From the NCBI RefSeq assembly GCF_026898115.1, contig NZ_CP114036.1, positions 5,388,001 through 5,452,000 on the forward strand: a stretch of 64,000 nucleotides of DNA, in the 5' to 3' direction. Numbering within the stretch: the first letter of the stretch is position 1; the number at the start of each line of letters is the position of its first letter. The position numbers and the translations under genes were made by a program. Below, in pieces: positions 1 to 13,668 of the stretch. Under the pieces are notes generated by a model. The model was not told the origin of the DNA. It saw nothing but the letters and a program-made list of their open reading frames with translations, and ran no database searches. The stretch is from Streptomyces sp. S465 (GTDB taxonomy: Bacteria > Actinomycetota > Actinomycetes > Streptomycetales > Streptomycetaceae).

Positions 1-364
1 GCTCGCGCAGTTCGAGGAGATGACCCTCATCGAGCTCTCCGAGTTCGTGAAGGCGTTCGAGGAGAAGTTCGACGTCACCGCCGCCGCCCCGGCCGCCGTC
101 GTCGCCGCCGCTCCGGGTGCCCCGGGCGCCGCTGCCCCGGCCGAGGAGGAGAAGGACGAGTTCGACGTCATCCTCACCGGCGCCGGCGACAAGAAGATCC
201 AGGTCATCAAGGTCGTGCGTGAGCTGACCTCCCTGGGTCTGAAGGAGGCCAAGGACCTCGTCGACGGCACCCCGAAGCCGGTCCTCGAGAAGGTCAACAA
301 GGAGCAGGCCGACAAGGCCGCCGAGTCCCTCAAGGGCGCCGGCGCCTCCGTCGAGGTCAAGTGA
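1..364 (+). CDS. rplL: 50S ribosomal protein L7/L12, 5' end missing
   Basis: This is the stalk protein of the large ribosomal subunit, which recruits translation GTPases. The reading frame is open from base 2, so the start and first residues lie to the left of the window. The visible part has the N-terminal dimerisation helix, an Ala/Pro-rich hinge and the globular C-terminal domain with the typical GLKEAKDLVD helix, ending at TGA 362-364. Length and composition fit the usual ~127-aa actinobacterial L7/L12. It is upstream of rpoB, as in other bacteria, where rplJ-rplL-rpoB-rpoC form one transcription region. Confidence 0.96.
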   Translation, partial: LAQFEEMTLIELSEFVKAFEEKFDVTAAAPAAVVAAAPGAPGAAAPAEEEKDEFDVILTGAGDKKIQVIKVVRELTSLGLKEAKDLVDGTPKPVLEKVNKEQADKAAESLKGAGASVEVK

Positions 365-422
365 TCTGTCGGCCCGCCGTCACACGCCGATAGCGCGCGG
401 CGGCGCGGCCGGTTCACGCCAG

Positions 423-450
423 GGGCGATCACCCGTTCGGGTGGTCGCCC
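423..450 (+). terminator. Attenuator-type hairpin after rplL
   Basis: Two 12-base arms, GGGCGATCACCC and GGGTGGTCGCCC, pair with one G-T wobble around a GTTC loop, 58 bases after the rplL stop. No U-tract follows, which is normal for high-GC actinomycetes. It probably reduces read-through from the ribosomal genes into rpoBC. Confidence 0.7.
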
Positions 451-760
451 TTCGGTGCTTCCGGGAGGGCTACATTGCCTTACGGGCTTGTGGAGGTATG
501 GTGATCTTCGTTGCCCGTCGCCACGCCCTGTGACGATCTCGCCGGAGTGGGGGGCCTTGACGAACGGCACGCAGCGCGCAATTCTCAGGACGCGACGTCA
601 CATCGATCCGGAAGTCCGAGGCATGGATCGTCGGCGAAGTGGGCAGTATCGATATGCGCATCGAGCGCGTGGACTGCCGTCAGGGCGGGTGAAGACAACG
701 AGGGGCGCGCCCCCTCACCGGAGGGAGAGATTGGCGCTGCCGGTCTCAGAAACTCGGCGC

Positions 761-789
761 TGGACATCAGTGTGCCAAGTGGCTACACT
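761..789 (+). promoter_or_regulatory. Putative housekeeping promoter for rpoBC
   Basis: TGGACA (761-766) and TACACT (784-789) are separated by 17 bases and match the principal sigma factor consensus at five and four of six positions. They lie about 160 bases upstream of the rpoB start. A weaker pair, TTGCCT 475-480 with TATGGT 497-502, is also present. Confidence 0.5.
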
Positions 790-950
790 GACCCTTTGCG
801 CTGCCTGTTAGCTGCTCCCTGCCCGTCACCAGGGGCATGCCCACCTCCGAGCACTACCGATGGAAACACCCTGACCAGGGATTTCATCCATGAGCTCGCG
901 GTGGGACCGGTACGCGCGTAGTGAGTCCGAGCCCTCGGAAGGACCCCCTC

Positions 951-4433
<3,483 letters not shown>

Positions 4434-4440
4434 CGGGTCT

Positions 4441-4474
4441 GGCCGGGGCGGTTCGTACCGCGACTGCCCCGGCC
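4441..4474 (+). promoter_or_regulatory. Intercistronic rpoB-rpoC hairpin
   Basis: GGCCGGGGC (4441-4449) pairs with GCCCCGGCC (4466-4474), and three further pairs extend the stem inward. It lies just after the rpoB stop. With no U-tract and rpoC following at once, it is more likely an mRNA processing or stability element than a full terminator. Confidence 0.5.
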
Positions 4475-4533
4475 TCTCCCCGGACCCCCAGTCAGACCCG
4501 AAGACACGACCCTGAAAGAGGGATTGACGACAA

Positions 4534-8448
<3,915 letters not shown>

Positions 8449-8480
8449 GCCCGGTAAGCCGGTAGGGCCGGTAACGCTCA

Positions 8481-8514
8481 CAGGGCGGTCATCCCTCGCG
8501 GGGTGGCCGCCCTG
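8481..8514 (+). terminator. rpoC terminator, probably bidirectional
   Basis: CAGGGCGGTCATCCC and GGGGTGGCCGCCCTG form a 15-bp stem (with G-T wobbles) around a TCGC loop. It lies between the convergent ends of rpoC and the minus-strand monooxygenase, so it can end both transcripts. It marks the boundary between the core operon and the biosynthetic cluster. Confidence 0.85.
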
Positions 8515-8541
8515 CGGCGTTCTCCGGTGGTCCGCCGCGCC

Positions 8542-10125
8542 TCAGTGGGAGACGGCGGCCTCCGGGGCCGCCTCGGGCCGCGGCGGGGTCGGACCCGGTG
8601 CGCCGAACCAGGTCTCCAGGGCGGCCCCCAGCCGCTCCGGCGCGGTGTCGTCGGAGGCGGTGGCCGCCCAGCACACATAGCCGTCGGGGCGTACCAGGAC
8701 CGCGTCGGCCGGGACGTCCGGCAGCGCGTCGGCGGTCACCACGTCGACGCGGTCCGGATAGGCGGTGGCGAGCGTGCCCCACCGCCGGGTGGTGCCGGTG
8801 GTGAGCAGCAGGCCCCGGCCGTGCCGGAGCAGCGCGCTCACCGGCCGCTCCGCCCCGTCCACCATGAGGTCGGGGTCCGGCATGCGGGTACCGGTCAGCC
8901 CGTCGTCCGTACCGGCTCCGGGCATCGGGTAACGGATGTCCAGTCCGGAGACCATGCCGGCGAGGAAGTGGCTGACCGGCCCCATCCCCAGCAGCCGGAC
9001 GAAGATCGAGCGCAGTCCGTCGTACTCCTCCGACGGGTTGGTCAGCACCGCCTGGGCGCGGGTGTTCTCCACGACGCTCGCCCCGATGGGGTGCCGTTCG
9101 CCGTGGTAGCTGTCCAGCAGGCCGGCCGGGGCCCAGCCGGCCACCTCGGCGGCGAGTTTCCAGCCCAGGTTCATGGCGTCCTGCACCCCGAGGTTGAGGC
9201 CCTGCCCGGCGGCGGGCAGATGCACATGGGCGGCGTCGCCGGCCAGCAGCACCCGGCCCCGCCGGTAGTGCTCGGCCTGGTACGCGGAGTCGGTGAACCG
9301 GGAGAGCCAGCGGATCTCGTCGACCTCCACCGCGTCGCCGTAGCGCAGCCGCACCGAGTCGTGGACCTCGGCCTCGGTCACCGGCTGGTCCGGATCGGTC
9401 TCACCGCGCCCGTAGATCCCCCACACCACCCGGTAGAGGCCGTTCTGAAGGGGGACCAGGGGCCAGGTCATCCGGTCCTGGTGGGCCTTGTCCACGCCCA
9501 GGAGGTCGCGGATGGACTTGGGGCGTTCGCCCAGCGCGTCGGCGCCCTTCTTCAGGGTCACATCGGCGACCACACCGGAGAACGCGGTCTTGGTGCCGGG
9601 GAAGGCCACGCCCAGCCGTTTGCGTACGGCGCTGCGGCCGCCGTCGCAGCCGACCAGATAGCGGGAGCGCAGCCGGACGGCACCGTCCGGGGTGGCCACC
9701 GTGGCGGTGACCCCGTCGGCGTCCTGTACGAGGTCGACCAGTTCGTGGGAGCGGCGCACCTCGATGCCGTAACGGGCGGCCAGCGCCTCCTCCAGCACGC
9801 CTTCCACCCGGTCCTGCGGGATGATCACGCCGTAGGGGTGGCGGCTGCCCCAGCCGCGGTAGTTCATCACCACCGGCAGCCCGGCGAAGTGGGCGTCGGG
9901 CACCTGGGCCAGCGAGCGCTCCAGCACGGCGTCGAGCAGCCCGCGCATGGCGAGCACCTCGACCGTGCGCGGCTGAAGACCCAGGGCCTTGGAGTGCTCG
10001 TTGGGGTCGGCCAGTTTGTCGATCACGATGACGCGCACACCGGCGAGGGCGAGTTCATGGGCCAGTGTGAGCCCGGTGGGGCCGCTGCCGACCACCACGA
10101 CGTCCGTGGACTGTGCTGTGCTCAT
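8542..10125 (-). CDS. Class A FAD-dependent monooxygenase (PheA/TfdB type), first copy
   Basis: A 527-aa flavoprotein of the aromatic hydroxylase-like family. It has the N-terminal dinucleotide motif VVVVGSGPTGLTLA, the central YLVGCDGGRSAVRK (DG motif) and the GRVLLAGDAAHVHLPAAGQG (GD motif) for FAD, and a short C-terminal thioredoxin-like domain. Such enzymes hydroxylate or perform Baeyer-Villiger oxidation with NAD(P)H and O2. Some relatives in spirotetronate/tetramate clusters, such as PyrE3, act instead as FAD-bound [4+2] cyclases. I choose ATG at 10125 because GAGGAG lies 6 bases upstream; a longer frame to 10260 lacks a ribosome site. It is paralogous to the divergent gene at 10431 and convergent with rpoC. 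A tailoring role on the polyketide or tetramate is inferred; the exact reaction cannot be read from sequence. Confidence 0.88.
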   Translation of the reverse strand: MSTAQSTDVVVVGSGPTGLTLAHELALAGVRVIVIDKLADPNEHSKALGLQPRTVEVLAMRGLLDAVLERSLAQVPDAHFAGLPVVMNYRGWGSRHPYGVIIPQDRVEGVLEEALAARYGIEVRRSHELVDLVQDADGVTATVATPDGAVRLRSRYLVGCDGGRSAVRKRLGVAFPGTKTAFSGVVADVTLKKGADALGERPKSIRDLLGVDKAHQDRMTWPLVPLQNGLYRVVWGIYGRGETDPDQPVTEAEVHDSVRLRYGDAVEVDEIRWLSRFTDSAYQAEHYRRGRVLLAGDAAHVHLPAAGQGLNLGVQDAMNLGWKLAAEVAGWAPAGLLDSYHGERHPIGASVVENTRAQAVLTNPSEEYDGLRSIFVRLLGMGPVSHFLAGMVSGLDIRYPMPGAGTDDGLTGTRMPDPDLMVDGAERPVSALLRHGRGLLLTTGTTRRWGTLATAYPDRVDVVTADALPDVPADAVLVRPDGYVCWAATASDDTAPERLGAALETWFGAPGPTPPRPEAAPEAAVSH

Positions 10126-10430
10126 CATCGGCTCCTCGACGCGTTCGCTGCGAATAACGCCAATACTGCCGAGCACTATATTTCTCCACCGGTGCGAAAC
10201 GGCAAGCCAATGTCCTGCAACTCGCCCCGGTGATCGGATAGTTAGGGGTGATAAGGGCAACGGTAGGGGGTTGAACGCGGCACCGCCGGGTCCATAGCGT
10301 AAGGGCCGCTCGAAGCGTCTCTCATTCCCCCGTGAATTGTCTGACCTGGGCAGTGGAATTCACGTTGCGCGATTGATTCACCGGGGCGCCGATTCGCGGA
10401 CATGCCGACTCACGAGCAGCAAGGAAGCGT
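10126..10430. promoter_or_regulatory. Divergent promoter region between the two flavin monooxygenases
   Basis: About 305 bases without a gene separate two divergent genes. On the plus strand there is a run of G-rich heptamers, TAGGGGT (10243), TAAGGGC (10252) and TAGGGGG (10264), then TTGAAC (10271-10276), a 16-base spacer and CATAGC (10293-10298). I read this as operator plus -35/-10 for the plus-strand operon. The stretch from 10140 to 10200 is AT-richer and may hold the minus-strand promoter, but no clear boxes stand out. Confidence 0.5.
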
Positions 10431-11963
10431 ATGGACACCGATGTGATCGTGGTGGGGGCGGGTGCCACCGGGCTGATGCTGGCGGCGGAACTCGCGCTGG
10501 CCGGCGTCCGCCCCGTGATCCTGGAGACCCTCGGCGCTCGCAGCACCCAGTCCCGGGCCCTCAACCTCCACCCCCGCACCTCGGAGATCCTTCAGGCCCG
10601 CGGACTCCTGGACGACCTGCTGGCACACCAGATCGTGCTCGGCACCCCGGCCCACAGCTTCTTCGGGGCGCTGCCCGTACCGCTGGACTGCCATCCGTGG
10701 CGCACCCGGCACCCGTACCAGATCGGGGTCCTCCAGACCCGGGTCGAGGAGCGGCTGGAGCGGCGCCTGGCCGAGCTGGGCGTCACGGTCTCCCGCGGCC
10801 ACGAGGTGACCGCCGTGGCGCAGGACCCCGACGGCGTCACCGCCACCGTGCGGACGGCCACGGGCGAGCACCGCCTGCGCGCCCGCTACCTGGTGGGCTG
10901 CGACGGCGGCCGGAGCCGGGTGCGGAAGGCGCTGGGCGCGGCGTTCCCCGGCACGGACGGCAGCCAGCTGTTCGTCGCCGCCGATGTGGTGCTGGCCCGT
11001 CCGCCCGAGCGGTGGCACGCCGAGCTGGACCCCGAACGGCAGCGGTATCTGAGGCTGCTGCCGGGCAACAGCATGGCCGGGGTGGTGCCGGTGCCCGGCG
11101 GCCGGCTGATGTTCTCCCTGCGGGCGCTGGAGGACGGCGTCCACCGGCTGAGCTTCTCCGGCCCTGCCGTGCAGCGGGTGCCCCGTACGGAGCCGGTCGC
11201 CGAGGCGGAGATCCGGGAGGCGATCCGTACCGCCTGCGGACTGGACAGTGAGCTGAAGGAGGTCCGCTGGGCGTCCCGGTTCAGCGACGCCTGCCGTCAG
11301 GTGGAGCAGTACCGGCACGGCCGGGTGCTGCTGGCCGGCGACGCGGCGCACATCATCGTGCCGCTGGGCGGCCAGGGGCTGAACCTCGGCCTCCAGGACG
11401 CGTTCAACCTGGGCTGGAAGCTGGCCGCCGAGGTGGCCGGGTGGGCCCCGCCCGGACTGCTGGACACCTACCACACCGAACGGCACCCCGCCGCGGCCGT
11501 CCTGCTCAGGGAGGCGCGGGCCCAGTTCTCGCTGCTGGACGGCGGGCCGGAGCTGACGCCGCTGCGGGAGGTGCTGATCGAACTGCTGGGCCTGCCCGAG
11601 ACCAACCGGCACCTGGCCGGTGTCGTCTCCGGCCTCGGGCTGCGCCACCCCGCGCCCGCCGGCGCGCACCCCCTCGTCGGCCGCCGGCTGCCGGACCTGG
11701 ATCTGCGCACCGCGGACGGGCCGCTCCCCGTCCACCGGCTGCTGGGCGGCGGCCGCGGGGTCTTCCTCGACCTCTCGGGCGGCGCGGCGGACGAGGAGGT
11801 CGTCGGCGCGTGGGCGCACCGGGTGGACATCCGGGCGGCGACGACGGACGACGACCTCGGCGTCCGGCAGGTGCTGGTGCGGCCGGACGGCCATGTGTGC
11901 TGGGCCGACGACCGCGACCGGCTGGCCGACGCGCTGGGCGAGTGGTTCGGCGCACCGCGGTGA
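10431..11963 (+). CDS. Class A FAD-dependent monooxygenase, second copy
   Basis: A 510-aa flavoprotein of the same family as the divergent 8542-10125 gene. It has VIVVGAGATGLMLAAE at the N-terminus, RYLVGCDGGRSRVRK in the middle and GRVLLAGDAAHIIVPLGGQG for FAD binding, and it ends in the same GEWFGAP-type tail. The start ATG has AAGGAAG at 10421-10427. The two paralogues are similar in overall order and length but clearly diverged, so they probably do different oxidations or cyclisations on one product. It heads a plus-strand run that continues to the P450. The 3' end is duplicated: a 23-base segment containing the stop is repeated directly after it. Confidence 0.88.
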   Translation: MDTDVIVVGAGATGLMLAAELALAGVRPVILETLGARSTQSRALNLHPRTSEILQARGLLDDLLAHQIVLGTPAHSFFGALPVPLDCHPWRTRHPYQIGVLQTRVEERLERRLAELGVTVSRGHEVTAVAQDPDGVTATVRTATGEHRLRARYLVGCDGGRSRVRKALGAAFPGTDGSQLFVAADVVLARPPERWHAELDPERQRYLRLLPGNSMAGVVPVPGGRLMFSLRALEDGVHRLSFSGPAVQRVPRTEPVAEAEIREAIRTACGLDSELKEVRWASRFSDACRQVEQYRHGRVLLAGDAAHIIVPLGGQGLNLGLQDAFNLGWKLAAEVAGWAPPGLLDTYHTERHPAAAVLLREARAQFSLLDGGPELTPLREVLIELLGLPETNRHLAGVVSGLGLRHPAPAGAHPLVGRRLPDLDLRTADGPLPVHRLLGGGRGVFLDLSGGAADEEVVGAWAHRVDIRAATTDDDLGVRQVLVRPDGHVCWADDRDRLADALGEWFGAPR

Positions 11964-11990
11964 GCCGGTGGTTCGGCGCACCGCGGTGAG
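11942..11990 (+). repeat. 23-bp direct repeat spanning the stop codon
   Basis: Bases 11942-11964 and 11968-11990 are identical, separated by three bases. The first copy encodes the last residues and the TGA of the flavin monooxygenase; the second is a non-coding copy of the same gene end. Confidence 0.9.
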
Positions 11991-12016
11991 TCATGGCCAG
12001 TGGTCGGCAGGCGACG

Positions 12017-12150
12017 GAATTCCCGACTGCGATTCCCGTTCCTCGTTCCCGTTCTTCGACCCCCGTCCCCGTTCCGTTCCCGATTCCCCATACCCGACCA
12101 CGATTCCACCGTATCCGATCACCGTATTCCATCAGCAATTCCCGACTTCC
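12017..12150 (+). repeat. Low-complexity leader of TTCC-type micro-repeats
   Basis: This part of the 202-base gap before the orphan gene is built of degenerate CGTTCC, GATTCC and CCCGT units, is pyrimidine-rich and poor in G on the plus strand. It has no coding potential. It may be an unstructured 5' leader or a product of slippage. Confidence 0.6.
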
Positions 12151-12165
12151 GAAGGGACATGGAAA

Positions 12166-12759
12166 ATGACGTCCACGGTTTCCACCGAAGGGCCGGTCTA
12201 CCGCGAGTACAAGGGTTTCCGGGTCAACGACAACATCGTCGCGGATTTCATCGGCGTACCGGCGGTGATCACGCCGGGTGAGACGATCGAATTCTCGGTC
12301 TTCTATACGAACCGGGGCCGTTACCACTACCCGGACACCGGGCTCAACCTGGTCATCTGGTTCTCGGACCGGGACGATCTGCGCCGGGAGGACTTCAAGC
12401 TCTTCTACAAGGTCAGCCGGGCCGAGTGGCAGGAGCAGGACCCCGAGAAGTGCTGGGACCCGCAGTTCCCCGCCGAGGGCGGCGTCCACATCGCCTGCCA
12501 GCTGAGCGGGCCCGACGGCGGCATCCTCAGCAAGCCCGACGGCACGGTCCCGCTGCCCGAGGTCGAGTCGGTCACCGCGCATGTGCGGCTGGCCTTCCGC
12601 GAAGGGATCACCTCCGAGCACGCGGGCATCTTCGCCCTGCCGGGCATGCTGGACTCCCCCGGCGACAAGTCGATCATCCCCGGTCTGTTCGGCAATGTCT
12701 TCGGCCGGCTCCAGCAGGCCAGCTTCCGGCTGGGCGAGGGCCCGACCTCCCTCTACTGA
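12166..12759 (+). CDS. Orphan 197-aa protein, probable beta-sandwich, function unknown
   Basis: I do not recognise this family. Start ATG 12166 follows GAAGGGA (12151-12157) with an 8-base spacer. The sequence has no signal peptide, membrane segment or known catalytic motif. From residue ~35 it has an alternating beta pattern with VITPGETIEFSVFYTNRG, which resembles immunoglobulin-like or CARDB-like sheets. A conserved-looking Trp/Asp-rich middle (KCWDPQFPAEGG) and a Gly-rich C-terminus follow. It sits between a flavin monooxygenase and the Dieckmann cyclase, so a part in late-stage cyclisation, ketal formation or product binding is possible. That is inference from position only. The stop is followed by repeated copies of its own 3' flank. 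Confidence 0.75.
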   Translation: MTSTVSTEGPVYREYKGFRVNDNIVADFIGVPAVITPGETIEFSVFYTNRGRYHYPDTGLNLVIWFSDRDDLRREDFKLFYKVSRAEWQEQDPEKCWDPQFPAEGGVHIACQLSGPDGGILSKPDGTVPLPEVESVTAHVRLAFREGITSEHAGIFALPGMLDSPGDKSIIPGLFGNVFGRLQQASFRLGEGPTSLY

Positions 12760-12809
12760 TCCGGTCCGCTGGTCCGGCTCTGCTGATCCGGTCCGCTGAT
12801 CCGGTCCGC
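12756..12809 (+). repeat. Tandem copies of a gene end after the orphan gene
   Basis: CTGATCCGGTCCGC, which contains the TGA stop, occurs at 12756-12769, 12783-12796 and 12796-12809, the last two overlapping by one base, with a partial GGTCCGGCTCTG between. Confidence 0.85.
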
Positions 12810-12842
12810 GCCTTCCACTGACCTTCGGCTCGGGAGTGCCTC

Positions 12843-13655
12843 ATGGCGGCAATCAACACCTGGCGAACGCTCAAGGAGGGGGCCGACGGCCTCGTCCTGG
12901 CCATCGACTACCCCTTCACCGGCCGTCCGGAGGCCGGTTTCCCGGAGCTGGCCCCGCAGCTCGACATCGACTACGCCCTCTGGGAGTCCGTGCCCCCGAG
13001 CATGGGGAGCGAGACGGGGATGACCGCGGACGGCTATCTGGACCGGTGGCACGCGGACGTCCGCACGGGCGGCCTGCCCGTGCGGGCCGTGCTCGGCTTC
13101 TGTGCGGGCAGCGTCTACGCGGCCGCCCTCGCCGACCGGATCGCCGCCGAACAGCCACAGGCCCCGCGGGTCGTCCTGTTCGACCCCGAGGCGCCGAACG
13201 CGGTCACCGTCTACTGGCAGTTCCACAAGGTCATCGAGGGGCTGGGGGTGGTGCTGCGGCCTGAGGAGGTGACCGAGGCGCAGCAGGCCGGCCAGCGCGT
13301 CAGCGACGGCGCCACCGACCTGGACCGGCTCCGGGACCAGCTGTTGGGCGTGTTCGGCGAGTGGGCCCAGGTCGCCTTCGACCGGGCGGGGCTCGACGAG
13401 GTCCGCCGGGCGGAGTTCACCGCGACGGTCACCGCGTTCATGACCTATCTGGTGGCCGCCGCCGGGATCGACACCCGGGACGGCTGGCCCGGTGCCACGG
13501 CGATCAGCTCGGTCACCACCACCAACGGGCTGAACCTGCTGCCCGAGGCCGAGCGGCCGGCGAAGGTGGCGCGCGAGATCCGCTTCGACCTGGCCCACGC
13601 CGATCTGCTGCGGTCCGCCGACGTGGCGAAGACCGTGGCGGATCTGCTCCGTTGA
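12843..13655 (+). CDS. Cysteine-type alpha/beta-hydrolase, probable tetramate Dieckmann cyclase
   Basis: A 270-aa stand-alone protein with a thioesterase-like alpha/beta-hydrolase fold. The nucleophile elbow is GFCAGS, giving Cys87 instead of the usual Ser; Asp114 (LFDPE) and His252 (LAHADLLRS) complete a triad. The spacing closely matches the Cys-Asp-His triad of NcmC-type Dieckmann cyclases (NcmC, TrdC, SlgL), which release beta-ketoacyl-aminoacyl chains from the NRPS carrier as tetramic acids or pyridones; my recollection of NcmC is Cys89-Asp116-His253. The gene lies 13 bases upstream of the NRPS and its stop overlaps the NRPS ribosome site (GAGAGGA 13654-13660), which indicates coupled expression. 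A proofreading type II thioesterase is the alternative, but those normally have GHSxG serine. Confidence 0.8.
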   Translation: MAAINTWRTLKEGADGLVLAIDYPFTGRPEAGFPELAPQLDIDYALWESVPPSMGSETGMTADGYLDRWHADVRTGGLPVRAVLGFCAGSVYAAALADRIAAEQPQAPRVVLFDPEAPNAVTVYWQFHKVIEGLGVVLRPEEVTEAQQAGQRVSDGATDLDRLRDQLLGVFGEWAQVAFDRAGLDEVRRAEFTATVTAFMTYLVAAAGIDTRDGWPGATAISSVTTTNGLNLLPEAERPAKVAREIRFDLAHADLLRSADVAKTVADLLR

Positions 13656-13668
13656 GAGGACACACCTG

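Larger units (their letters stand above)
365..950 (+). other. rplL-rpoB intergenic leader
   Basis: A gap of about 590 bases separates rplL from the chosen rpoB start. Short open frames occur on both strands but none has a convincing ribosome site, conserved content or typical codon use, so I call none of them genes. What can be seen is a strong hairpin close to rplL (423-450) and a sigma-70-like promoter (761-789). This matches the known layout in which rpoBC gets partial read-through from rplJL plus its own promoter. Confidence 0.7.

Noticed and set aside
455..921. Small open frames between rplL and rpoB
   Set aside because: No plausible ribosome site or coding pattern; overlapping frames on both strands in a known regulatory gap.
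10126..10260. Longer N-terminus for the minus-strand monooxygenase
   Set aside because: The added 45 residues are not part of the FAD fold, and a GAGGAG site supports ATG 10125.
12843..13655. Editing type II thioesterase
   Set aside because: The nucleophile is Cys in GFCAGS and the triad spacing fits Dieckmann cyclases, although only an assay can settle it.
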